This document shows, piece by piece, positions 1 through 6,792 of a stretch of DNA of 16,825 nucleotides. The stretch spans positions 1 through 16,825 of the forward strand of contig DASTCC010000418.1 in assembly GCA_035711465.1 (NCBI GenBank), read 5' to 3'. Origin of the DNA: DASTCC01 sp035711465. Lineage in GTDB: Bacteria > Acidobacteriota > Vicinamibacteria > Vicinamibacterales > SCN-69-37. Each line of letters begins with the position of its first letter. The stretch's first letter is position 1. The position numbers and the translations under genes are program-made. Below the pieces are notes generated by a model. It was not told the DNA's origin. It ran no database searches and was given only the letters and a program-made list of their open reading frames with translations.

Positions 1-512
1 CCGCTGCGCTCGGTGGCGATGGCGATGCGCAGCGCGTCGCGCGCGAAGACGGCGTCGGTCGGCGCCGGCGCCGGCTCGGCGCTGCGGCCGCTGCGGCAGT
101 CCTCGCAGGTGCCGTAAATCTGCAGCACGCTCTGCCGCGGCGAGAAGTTGCGCGCGGTCGCGACCTCCTCGAGCAGCGCCTCGATGTCCGAACTCAGGAA
201 CTCGAACGAGCGGTTGCAGCTCTTGCAAATGAGGTGAAAGTGCCGCGGATGCCGGTACGAGTGCTCGAACCGGAACCGGCCCTCGCCGAAGTCGACGCGG
301 CGCGCGATGCCGGCGTCGACCATCCACTGCAGCGTGCGATAGACGGTCGCGCGGCTGATGCGCGCGTCCTCGCGGCGGATGAGATCGGCCAGATCGTCGG
401 CGCTGAGGTGCCCCTCCTGGCGGAGGAACGTACTGACGATCAGATCGCGTTTGCCCGAGCGTCGCCCCCCGGCCGGCCGCAGGTTGTCGACGAATTCAGT
501 GGCGGTTTGCAT
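1..512 (-). CDS. Fur-family transcriptional repressor, apparently fused to a ferritin-like domain (3' end outside window)
   Basis: This is a metal-dependent DNA-binding repressor of the Fur/PerR family, read on the minus strand from the ATG at 512 and leaving the window at base 1 after 170 codons. Residues about 20-80 form the winged helix (LSADDLADLIRRED, then ISRATVYRTLQWMVDAGI). A His-rich stretch (RHPRHFHLICKSC) precedes C96 and C99, and C136-C139 (CEDC) complete the usual structural zinc site. The Fur domain normally ends near residue 143. Here a Pro/Ala-rich linker follows, then ARDALRIAIATERSG, which resembles the first helix of rubrerythrin/ferritin-like domains with its metal-ligand Glu. 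The Fur part is certain; the fusion is inferred from about 15 residues. The gene lies 30 bp downstream of erpA on the same strand and is probably cotranscribed with it. An AGGGG just before the ATG is a close-set ribosome binding site. Which metal or signal it senses (Fur, PerR or Zur type) cannot be told. Confidence 0.88.
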   Translation of the reverse strand, partial: MQTATEFVDNLRPAGGRRSGKRDLIVSTFLRQEGHLSADDLADLIRREDARISRATVYRTLQWMVDAGIARRVDFGEGRFRFEHSYRHPRHFHLICKSCNRSFEFLSSDIEALLEEVATARNFSPRQSVLQIYGTCEDCRSGRSAEPAPAPTDAVFARDALRIAIATERS

Positions 513-542
513 GGCCCCTCGGACCGCCCGGGAACTGGAATC

Positions 543-872
543 TCAGACGTTGAACGACGAGCCGCACCCGCAGGTCGACTTCGCATTCGGATTCTTGATG
601 GTGAAACCGCCGCCCATGTTGTTGTCGACGAAGTCGACTTCGGCGCCCCGGAGGTAGCGCAGGCTGATCGGATCGACGAACAGACGCACGCCGTTCACTT
701 CGAACACCTGGTCGGCGCTGGCATCGCCTTCGCCCTCGTCGATCATCAGGCCGTACTGAAACCCCGAGCAGCCGCCGCCCTGCACGAAGACGCGCAGGCC
801 CGAGCCGACTTTATCTTCCTCGGCGAGCAGCTGATTGATCTTCTCTGCCGCCACTTCGGTCACATTGATCAT
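543..872 (-). CDS. erpA: Iron-sulfur cluster insertion protein ErpA/IscA family
   Basis: This A-type carrier protein accepts Fe-S clusters from the assembly machinery and delivers them to apo-enzymes in the cytoplasm. The 109-residue product has the full family length and the three invariant cysteines: C35 in GGGCSGFQYG, and C101 and C103 in the C-terminal CGCG. The central GVRLFVDPISLRYLRGAEVDF region and NPNAKSTCGCGSSF tail are typical of the HesB/IscA/ErpA family, with the tail closest to ErpA. The start at 872 gives the standard N-terminus (MINVTEVAAEKI). A perfect TATAAT ends 6 nt before this ATG, so the transcript is probably leaderless. The Fur-family gene follows 30 bp downstream; iron-responsive control of the pair is plausible but no Fur box was recognised by eye. 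The next gene upstream, pgi, is divergent. Confidence 0.95.
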   Translation of the reverse strand: MINVTEVAAEKINQLLAEEDKVGSGLRVFVQGGGCSGFQYGLMIDEGEGDASADQVFEVNGVRLFVDPISLRYLRGAEVDFVDNNMGGGFTIKNPNAKSTCGCGSSFNV

Positions 873-878
873 GATCCA

Positions 879-884
879 ATTATA
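879..884 (-). promoter_or_regulatory. -10 element (TATAAT) of erpA, leaderless type
   Basis: On the minus strand, TATAAT is followed by TGGATC (6 nt) and then the erpA ATG at 872. A sigma70-type polymerase starts about 6-7 nt after the -10 hexamer, which puts the first transcribed base at or next to the start codon. No convincing -35 hexamer lies 16-19 bp upstream. Confidence 0.7.
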
Positions 885-986
885 GGGCGTGGACGCCCGG
901 ATCTGACGGATCGGCGCGGCCGGCCCGGTGCGGATCGCGGAAACACGCCGGAAAACCGCTGATTCCGTCTGCGGCGAGCCGCGCGA

Positions 987-992
987 TACGAT
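987..992 (+). promoter_or_regulatory. Possible -10 element (TACGAT) for the pgi operon
   Basis: TACGAT matches the -10 consensus at 5 of 6 positions, including the key A2 and T6. It sits 7 nt before an ATG at 1000, the same geometry as the stronger -10 elements in this window. It is the only AT-richer patch in the 165-bp divergent region upstream of pgi. No clear -35 element is visible. Confidence 0.4.
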
Positions 993-999
993 CGGTCCG

Positions 1000-1041
1000 A
1001 TGATTCCCGCGCCCGCTGCCGCCCACGAGGGCCGCTCATGA
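1000..1041 (+). CDS. Possible 13-codon leader ORF overlapping the pgi start
   Basis: An ATG at 1000 opens a 13-residue ORF (MIPAPAAAHEGRS) whose TGA at 1039-1041 overlaps the pgi ATG at 1038-1040 as ATGA. The ATG lies 7 nt downstream of the -10-like TACGAT, so it could be translated from a leaderless mRNA and hand ribosomes to pgi. The pgi Shine-Dalgarno-like GAGGG lies inside it. It has no recognisable homology and may be fortuitous. Chance occurrence of a short ORF in GC-rich DNA is common; the overlap with both a -10 position and an ATGA junction is what makes it worth listing. Confidence 0.3.
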   Translation: MIPAPAAAHEGRS

Positions 1042-2672
1042 AAGCCGCGTCGACGCTCGCCCCCCGGCTGGCCGCCGCAGGCATCCCCGGCCGGATCTGG
1101 GAACGCGACGCCGAGATTTTCGCCGGCCCCTCACCCACCGCCGAGCGGCTCCAGTCGATCCGACACCGTCTCGGCTGGCTCGAGGCGCCGGACATGGCGA
1201 CGACCTGGCTCGACGAGCTCCACGCGTTCATCTGGGAGATCCGCGAAGCCCAGCTCACCGACGTCTATCTGCTCGGCATGGGCGGATCCAGCCTGTGCGC
1301 GGAGGTGTTCCGCGATGTCCCCACCGCCCGCGCCGGCGGGACGACCCTGACCGTCCTCGACACCACTGACGAGCGCGCCATCCGGCACGCCACCGAGGGC
1401 CTCACCCCGAGGCAGTCGCTGTTCATCGTCGCCAGCAAGAGCGGCTCGACGATCGAGGTCGCCTCGCTCGAGCGCCATTTCTGGGAACAGATGAAGGCCG
1501 CCGTCGGCGACGACGCCGGCGGTCATTTCGTCGCGATTACCGATCCGGAGACGAGCCTCGGCACGCTCGCCAGCAAGCGCGGCTACCGCAAGATCTTCAT
1601 CAACCCCGAAGACATCGGCGGCCGGTACTCGGCGCTCTCGTTCTTCGGCCTGGTGCCGGCGGCGCTGCTCGGACTCGAGCTGGAAGTGATCATCGCCAGC
1701 GCGCAGAAGATGGCCGGACGATGCCACGCCAACGACGAGATGAACCCGGGCCTCGCGCTCGGCGCGTTCATGGCGAACGAGGCCCTCGCCGGACGCGACA
1801 AGCTGACGCTGCTGCTCTCGCCGGCCTACGAGGCATTCGGCCCGTGGATCGAGCAGCTCGTCGCCGAGAGCACCGGCAAGATCGGCCGCGGCGTCCTGCC
1901 AATCGTCGGCGAGCCGATCGGCCGCGCCGGCGACTACGAGCACGATCGCGCGTTCGTCGTGGTGCTCTCGACCTACGCGCCCGGCCTGGCGAATGCGATT
2001 CACGAGCTGCAGGCCGCCGGGCATCCGGTCTTTCAGATCGAGGCCACGCCCGCGGATCTCGGCGGCGAGTTCTTCCGCTGGGAGTTCGCGACCGCGGTCG
2101 CCGGACATGCGCTCGGTGTGAATCCGTTCGACGAGCCGAACGTGCGCGAAGCCAAGGAGCGCACGCAGGCGCAGCTCGATGCGCGCAAGGCGCGGGGCGC
2201 GTTTCGACTCGAGCCGCCCTTCGACAAGGGCCAGGGTTACTCGCGCCGCGAGCATCGATCGGAGGCCGCGCCGGCGCCGCCGCCCGAGCGCCGCCGCTAC
2301 GTCGCCATCCTCGACTACCTGCCGCGCGATCCGCGCCGCGCCGACGTCGTCGCGAAGCTGCGGGCCGCCTTGCGTCGGCGTGCGCGCCTGGCGACGACAT
2401 ACGGGATCGGACCGCGCTACCTCCACTCCACCGGGCAGTACCACAAGGGCGGGCCGAACACGGGCGTGTTCCTGCTGATGACCGCCGTCGACGAGTCGGC
2501 GACACCGGTGCCGGGCACCGAGTACACGTTCAGCACGCTGAAGATGGCGCAGGCCCTCGGCGACTTCGAAGCGCTGTCGGCCGCGGGCCGCGAAGTCGTG
2601 CACTACCACCTCGAAGATCCGGCGACGGACTATACCGAGGCGCTGGAGCGCGTTCTCCGCTCCTTCAAGTAG
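1038..2672 (+). CDS. pgi: Glucose-6-phosphate isomerase, of the type found in transaldolase/PGI fusions
   Basis: This enzyme interconverts glucose 6-phosphate and fructose 6-phosphate in glycolysis and gluconeogenesis. The 544-residue protein has two SIS domains. The first contains GMGGSSL (about residues 80-86), the phosphate-binding SKSGST loop (133-138) and the PGI signature around G194-G-R-Y-S198. The second ends with EFFRWEFATAVAGHALGVNP around E349. After that comes a C-terminal region with STGQYHKGGPNTGVF, characteristic of the PGI half of bifunctional Tal-Pgi proteins rather than the E. coli enzyme. No transaldolase domain precedes it: upstream is a 165-bp divergent spacer and erpA. 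The ATG at 1038 has GAGGG 6 nt upstream. The stop is followed directly by the ATG of the methyltransferase gene, so the two are cotranscribed. Confidence 0.93.
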   Translation: MKAASTLAPRLAAAGIPGRIWERDAEIFAGPSPTAERLQSIRHRLGWLEAPDMATTWLDELHAFIWEIREAQLTDVYLLGMGGSSLCAEVFRDVPTARAGGTTLTVLDTTDERAIRHATEGLTPRQSLFIVASKSGSTIEVASLERHFWEQMKAAVGDDAGGHFVAITDPETSLGTLASKRGYRKIFINPEDIGGRYSALSFFGLVPAALLGLELEVIIASAQKMAGRCHANDEMNPGLALGAFMANEALAGRDKLTLLLSPAYEAFGPWIEQLVAESTGKIGRGVLPIVGEPIGRAGDYEHDRAFVVVLSTYAPGLANAIHELQAAGHPVFQIEATPADLGGEFFRWEFATAVAGHALGVNPFDEPNVREAKERTQAQLDARKARGAFRLEPPFDKGQGYSRREHRSEAAPAPPPERRRYVAILDYLPRDPRRADVVAKLRAALRRRARLATTYGIGPRYLHSTGQYHKGGPNTGVFLLMTAVDESATPVPGTEYTFSTLKMAQALGDFEALSAAGREVVHYHLEDPATDYTEALERVLRSFK

Positions 2673-3368
2673 ATGCGCGTTCTGCTGGTCGCCTGCCTGC
2701 TCCTGTTTCTCGCCACGATCGCGAGGCTCGGCGGCCCGCCGCTGACGCCGGACTCCGCGCCCGCGCCCGTCTCGGAGGCGCCGGCGTCGGCCGGCGAGAC
2801 CGCGCTCTTCTCGCCGGGCGATCTCAACATTCTCGAAGGCCCCGACCGCGACGACTGGCAGCAGCCCGAGCAGGTCATGGACGTGCTCGGCATCTCGGAC
2901 GGCAGCCGCGTCGCCGACATCGGCGCCGGCGGCGGGTGGTTCACGATCCGCCTCGCGCACCGCGTCGGCCCCAACGGCGTCGTCTACGCCGAAGACATCC
3001 AACCGCTCATGATCGACGCGATTCGCAGGCGGATCTCGCGCGACGACGTCAAGAACGTCGTGCCGGTGCTCGGGACCGCCAGCGATCCGCGGCTGCCCGC
3101 CGGGCTCAACGCGGTGCTGATCGTCGACACCTACCCGCAGTTTCGCGATCCGGTCGCCTTGATGCGCAACATCCGGGAGTCGCTCGTGCCACACGGCCGC
3201 CTGGGAATCGTCGACTTCACACCCGACGGTTCCGGCGGACCCGGTCCGCCGCTCGCCGAGCGGATCGATCCGCGCCAGGTCATCCGGGACGTCACCGCGG
3301 CGGGGTTCACCTTCCGCAGCCACGAGACGTTTCTGCGCTACCAGTACATGCTGGCGTTCGAAAAGTAA
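2673..3368 (+). CDS. Class I SAM-dependent methyltransferase with hydrophobic N-terminus
   Basis: This is a Rossmann-fold methyltransferase of unknown substrate. Motif I is VADIGAGGGWF (residues 80-90), and the acidic residue after strand 2 is in VVYAEDIQ (E107/D108). Later strands are VLIVDTYPQF and GRLGIVDFTP. The core is about 170 residues, complete to the C-terminus (FLRYQYMLAFEK). Residues 3-15 are hydrophobic (VLLVACLLLFLAT), then a Pro/Ala-rich linker runs to about residue 45, as in an exported or membrane-tethered protein. Predicted methyltransferases with signal peptides are known, but their role is not. The LVAC at residues 5-8 is too close to the N-terminus to be a convincing lipobox. 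The ATG abuts the pgi stop with no spacer, and the prenyl synthase gene starts 3 nt after the stop. The substrate cannot be deduced from the neighbours. Confidence 0.85.
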   Translation: MRVLLVACLLLFLATIARLGGPPLTPDSAPAPVSEAPASAGETALFSPGDLNILEGPDRDDWQQPEQVMDVLGISDGSRVADIGAGGGWFTIRLAHRVGPNGVVYAEDIQPLMIDAIRRRISRDDVKNVVPVLGTASDPRLPAGLNAVLIVDTYPQFRDPVALMRNIRESLVPHGRLGIVDFTPDGSGGPGPPLAERIDPRQVIRDVTAAGFTFRSHETFLRYQYMLAFEK

Positions 3369-3371
3369 CCG

Positions 3372-4241
3372 ATGGCCGTGCTCCCCTCCTCGTTCAGCGC
3401 ATATCAGGCGCAGGTGCAGGCCGCGCTCGAAAGCCTGGTTCCGGCAGAGACGCCGGCGCCGCGGCAGGTCGTCGACGCGATGCGGTACACGCTGCTTGCG
3501 CCGTCGAAACGCGTGCGCGCCGTGTTGACGCTGCTCTCGGCGGAGCTCTGTGGCGATCGACCGCCGGCCGTGCCCGCCGCGTGCGCGATCGAAGCCGTGC
3601 ACACGGCGTCGCTCGTTCTCGACGACCTGCCGAGCATGGACGACGCGCCGATGCGGCGAGGACGTGCGTCGGCGCACGTCGAGTTCGGCGAAGCGACGGC
3701 GATTCTCGCGGCGTTCGGCCTGCTCAATGCCGCCTACGGACACCTCGCGGCCAGCTACGAGCCGCCGCTGGCGAGGCGCCTGACCGCGCTGATCTCGAAC
3801 GCCGTCGGTCTCGACGGTCTCGTCGCCGGCCAGGCGGAAGATGTGCTGTCGACGGGCGACAACCTGTCGTTCGAAGTGCTCGAGCGGATCCATCGGCGGA
3901 AGACCGGCGTGCTGTTCAGCGCCGCCGCGGCCGCCGGCGCGATGTCGGCGGGCGGTTCGGCCGATGACATCGCCTCGCTCACCGCCTATGCGAAGAACCT
4001 CGGGCTCGCCTTCCAGATCGTGGATGATCTGCTCGACGTGATCGGCACGACCGAGGAAACCGGCAAAGTCGTCCGCGCCGACGCCCGCAAGACGACGTTC
4101 GTCTCCTTCAGCGGCGTCGAGGGCGCGCGTGAGCTCGCCGACGATCTCTGCCGTACGGCGATGGAGGCGCTGACGCCGTTCGGCCGCCGCGCCGATCGGC
4201 TGCGTGACCTCGCCCGCTTCGTCGCCAGCCGGCGCGGGTGA
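3372..4241 (+). CDS. Short-chain polyprenyl diphosphate synthase, probably geranylgeranyl-type (IspA/CrtE family)
   Basis: This is a trans-prenyltransferase that condenses isopentenyl diphosphate with allylic diphosphates. The 289 residues carry the first Asp-rich motif D84-D-L-P-S-M-D-D91 (bacterial DDxxxxD type) followed by MRRG, then GLVAGQAEDV, IHRRKTGVLF, and the second motif FQIVDDLLD (D218, D219, D222). The KR of SKRVR (about residues 39-43) corresponds to GKRLR. The residue five positions before the first Asp motif is Ala79, where farnesyl synthases usually have Tyr or Phe. The local sequence (HTASLVLDDLP) resembles CrtE enzymes that make C20. Geranylgeranyl diphosphate is therefore my favoured product, but FPP synthase (ispA) remains possible. 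No carotenoid or quinone genes are adjacent. It lies third in the pgi operon. Confidence 0.9.
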   Translation: MAVLPSSFSAYQAQVQAALESLVPAETPAPRQVVDAMRYTLLAPSKRVRAVLTLLSAELCGDRPPAVPAACAIEAVHTASLVLDDLPSMDDAPMRRGRASAHVEFGEATAILAAFGLLNAAYGHLAASYEPPLARRLTALISNAVGLDGLVAGQAEDVLSTGDNLSFEVLERIHRRKTGVLFSAAAAAGAMSAGGSADDIASLTAYAKNLGLAFQIVDDLLDVIGTTEETGKVVRADARKTTFVSFSGVEGARELADDLCRTAMEALTPFGRRADRLRDLARFVASRRG

Positions 4242-4254
4242 TGCGGACCACGCG

Positions 4255-6183
4255 ATGACTGCGGAGCGACGCCCGGACCGCACCATCGACGAGCTGCGCG
4301 AGCAGCTCCGCGCGCTCGGCTATCTCGACGCGCGCGTCGATCGCTTCGTGCTCGGCGCGGCGGCCGGCTCGGATCGGCCGGCCCGGCTGGCGATCGCCGC
4401 GAGCCTGCGCATCGGCGCGATGGCCGGCGTGCTGCTCGGGCCCGCGGCGGCGCTCGGCCTGCGCCTGCGCGCGCCCGGCCTGGTCACCAGCACCACCGAC
4501 GCGCTCGTCGCCGCCGGATATCTGGCGCTGCTCTTCGGGCTCGCCACGGCCGTCGTCGCGGCGATCGCGATTCTGATCGGCATCGGCATCGCGCGGCGCG
4601 CGGCCGATCGTCCGCAGTTCCCGCGGACGGCCTCACGCGCCGCCGCCGTTGCCGGACTGGTCGTCACCGCCGTGTGCCTCGTCTACTTGACCCTCTGGTG
4701 GCGCACGGCCAGCGCCGTCGACGGATCGGGATCGTGGGCCTGGAGCGCGGCGGCGATCGCGGTCGGCGTCGCGATCGGCCTGCTGCTCGGCCATGCCGTG
4801 GCCGTGACGATCATGGCGGCCCTGGCGAGACTCGGCCTGGCGAAATCGCTGCGCCGCGGCCTGCCGCTCTCGTCGGGGCGGGCGATCGCGGCCGCCGCTC
4901 TGGTCGCGTCCGCCGGCGCGATCGCGCTGCTCGTCGCCTCCGGCCCCGTTGCGGATCCCACGCCGCTCGTCCCGGCGCTCACCGTGGTCCCGACCGGGCA
5001 GCGCGTGATCGTCATCGGCATCGACGGCGTCGACTTACGCACGCTGGACTCGCTGGTCGCGACGGGACGGACGCCGACGCTCGCGCGCCTGCTCGGCGGT
5101 GCGGTGGCCACGCTCGAGGCCGAACCCGACCGCGATCCAGCGCGGGTATGGACGACGATCGCCACCGGGCAGCCGGCCGACCGTCACGGCATCCGCGCCA
5201 TCGAAAGCCGCGAGGTGGCCGGACTCGAGGGCCGTCTCGGTCCCGAGTCGTCGACCTGGCCGGTGCTGACATCGATCACCGATCTCCTGAGACTGACACG
5301 GCCGGCGATCGCCACCGGCGACGAACGGCGCATCCCGGCGTTCTGGGAGGTCGCCGCGCGCACGGGGTTGCGCACGGCGGTGGTGCACTGGTGGGCGACG
5401 TGGCCGGCGCCCGCCAATCTCGGCGCCGTCATCAGCGACCGCGCGCTCCTGCGGCTCGAGCATGGCGGCGCCGCCGACGGCGAAGTCGCGCCGTCGTCGC
5501 TCTACGAGATGTTGCTGGCGTCGTGGCCGCAGCGGAAGGCGCGCGCGGCGGACGTCGCGGCCCGCGCGCTCGCGCCGACGGGATCGCCGTCGATTGCCGC
5601 CACGATCACGCGGTCCGCCGAAATCGACGCGGCGGTGCTCGACATGGCCGCCGATCCGCAGATTGGCCCGACCGACCTGTTGACCTTGTATCTTCCCGGC
5701 CTGGACATCGCGCAGCACGCGCTCTTCACCACCGAGGAGACCTCGGGCTCGAGCCCGTCGGTGCTCGCCGAACGTGTCGCGTCGCTCGAGCGTTACTACG
5801 AGTTCCTCGACGGCGCGATCGGCGCGATGCTGCCGGCGTCCGCCGACGTCACCGTGATCCTGATCGCCGAGCCCGGCCGCGTCACGACGGCCGCGCCCGG
5901 GCGCGTGGCGATCTCGGGCGGCGCCGCGGGCCGAGGCGATGCCGGCTCGATGGCGCCGACGGCCGTCGCGGCGACCGTGCTGCACGCGCTCGGCGTGCCG
6001 GTCGCCTCGGATCTCGCATCGGGCCCGGACCTACGGCTGCTCGACCCCGCGTTCACGGCGGCGCATCCGATCCGAACAGTGTCGACGTACGGCGCGCGGA
6101 CCTCGACGTCGCGGCCGCGCGGCGGCAAGCCGCTCGATCGCGAGATGATCGAGCGGATGCGAAGCCTCGGGTATCTACGCTGA
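4255..6183 (+). CDS. Polytopic membrane protein with alkaline-phosphatase-superfamily (type I phosphodiesterase-like) domain, metal site degenerate
   Basis: The 642-residue product has about five hydrophobic segments in the first 235 residues (near 47-72, 83-113, 130-149, 160-193 and 210-232), then a domain of the phosphodiesterase/nucleotide pyrophosphatase group. That domain keeps GIDGVD (D257), the nucleophile region VWTTIATGQPADRHGI (T301, perhaps T300) and LDIAQH (D484, H488). The later Asp-His pair, usually DHG after a hydrophobic strand, is replaced by A538-E-P-G541 in VILIAEPG. The final metal-binding His region is replaced by Gly/Ala-rich sequence, so activity is doubtful. The segment IDELREQLRALGYL near the N-terminus is echoed by IERMRSLGYLR at the very end. 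I chose the ATG at 4255. A GTG at 4204 in the same frame would overlap the preceding gene by 38 bp and add low-complexity residues. The substrate is unknown. Its end overlaps convergent bioY by 9 bp. Confidence 0.8.
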   Translation: MTAERRPDRTIDELREQLRALGYLDARVDRFVLGAAAGSDRPARLAIAASLRIGAMAGVLLGPAAALGLRLRAPGLVTSTTDALVAAGYLALLFGLATAVVAAIAILIGIGIARRAADRPQFPRTASRAAAVAGLVVTAVCLVYLTLWWRTASAVDGSGSWAWSAAAIAVGVAIGLLLGHAVAVTIMAALARLGLAKSLRRGLPLSSGRAIAAAALVASAGAIALLVASGPVADPTPLVPALTVVPTGQRVIVIGIDGVDLRTLDSLVATGRTPTLARLLGGAVATLEAEPDRDPARVWTTIATGQPADRHGIRAIESREVAGLEGRLGPESSTWPVLTSITDLLRLTRPAIATGDERRIPAFWEVAARTGLRTAVVHWWATWPAPANLGAVISDRALLRLEHGGAADGEVAPSSLYEMLLASWPQRKARAADVAARALAPTGSPSIAATITRSAEIDAAVLDMAADPQIGPTDLLTLYLPGLDIAQHALFTTEETSGSSPSVLAERVASLERYYEFLDGAIGAMLPASADVTVILIAEPGRVTTAAPGRVAISGGAAGRGDAGSMAPTAVAATVLHALGVPVASDLASGPDLRLLDPAFTAAHPIRTVSTYGARTSTSRPRGGKPLDREMIERMRSLGYLR

Positions 6184-6783
6184 GGGGTCGCTGCGGAGCA
6201 GCTGCCAGAATCGCGGCAGCACCGCCGCGCCGACGGCAATCTTGGCGAGGTCGAGCAGGAAGAACGGCACGAAGGCCGCGGCAATCGCCGCGCCGAAGCC
6301 GACCGACTGCGACATCGCAAACCAGCTGACGCCGCCGGCGTAGATGACGACGAGACCCGCGATCATCGCGATCGCCGACGTCACGTAACGGCGATCCCAG
6401 CGGCGCTCGGCCAGCCAGCCGGTCACGAAGGCGGCGAGCGGATACGCCATCAGGTAGCCGCCGGTCGGTCCGAGCAGGCGCGCCGGACCCGGCGGCAGCA
6501 GCGGCGAGGCCGACCACACCGGCAAGCCGGCGATACCCGCGGCGAGATACGCGACCTGCGCCGCCGGCCCCAGACGCGAGCCGAGCGCCGCCGCGGTGAG
6601 CAGCACCGCGATCGGCTGCAGCGTGAACGGCACGGTCGTGAACGGCAGCGGCACCGTAAACTGGGCAGCGGTCGCGACCAGCGCGGCGGCGAAGAGCACC
6701 GCCGCGACGCGAACGAACGTCGCGGCCGACGACTTCGCGGCGACATGAGACAGAAGCGACGGCTGAACGGCGCGCACGGACAT
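6175..6783 (-). CDS. bioY: BioY family biotin transporter (S component)
   Basis: This integral membrane protein binds and imports biotin, alone or as the substrate-binding unit of an ECF transporter. The 202 residues form about six hydrophobic helices. The family pattern is clear: TVPLPFTTVPFTLQPIAVLL near the start (the PFT..P.T.Q motif), then AAQVAYLAAGIAGLPVW and the signature RLLGPTGGYLMAYPLAAF in the middle, and FVPFFLLDLAKIAVGAAV near the end. The start at 6783 (MSVRAVQPS) is preferred. An in-frame start at 6822 would lie inside the divergent thiD gene and upstream of the TACAAT promoter element. No EcfA or EcfT genes and no other biotin genes are present in the window. The gene is divergent from thiD, with 20 bp between start codons. 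A BirA-type operator was not recognised. Confidence 0.92.
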   Translation of the reverse strand: MSVRAVQPSLLSHVAAKSSAATFVRVAAVLFAAALVATAAQFTVPLPFTTVPFTLQPIAVLLTAAALGSRLGPAAQVAYLAAGIAGLPVWSASPLLPPGPARLLGPTGGYLMAYPLAAFVTGWLAERRWDRRYVTSAIAMIAGLVVIYAGGVSWFAMSQSVGFGAAIAAAFVPFFLLDLAKIAVGAAVLPRFWQLLRSDPSA

Positions 6784-6792
6784 GGTGGTCGG

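Noticed and set aside
234..962. 242-codon plus-strand frame opposite fur and erpA
   Set aside because: The minus-strand genes carry clear family motifs; this frame is a shadow.
2673..2702. Lipobox (LVAC) in the methyltransferase N-terminus
   Set aside because: The Cys is residue 8, far too close to the start for a cleavable lipoprotein signal peptide.
1131..4286. 1051-codon open frame on the minus strand opposite pgi, the methyltransferase and the prenyl synthase
   Set aside because: The translation is Arg/Glu/Asp/His-rich with no recognisable motif, and three well-identified genes occupy the other strand. It results from high G+C at third codon positions.
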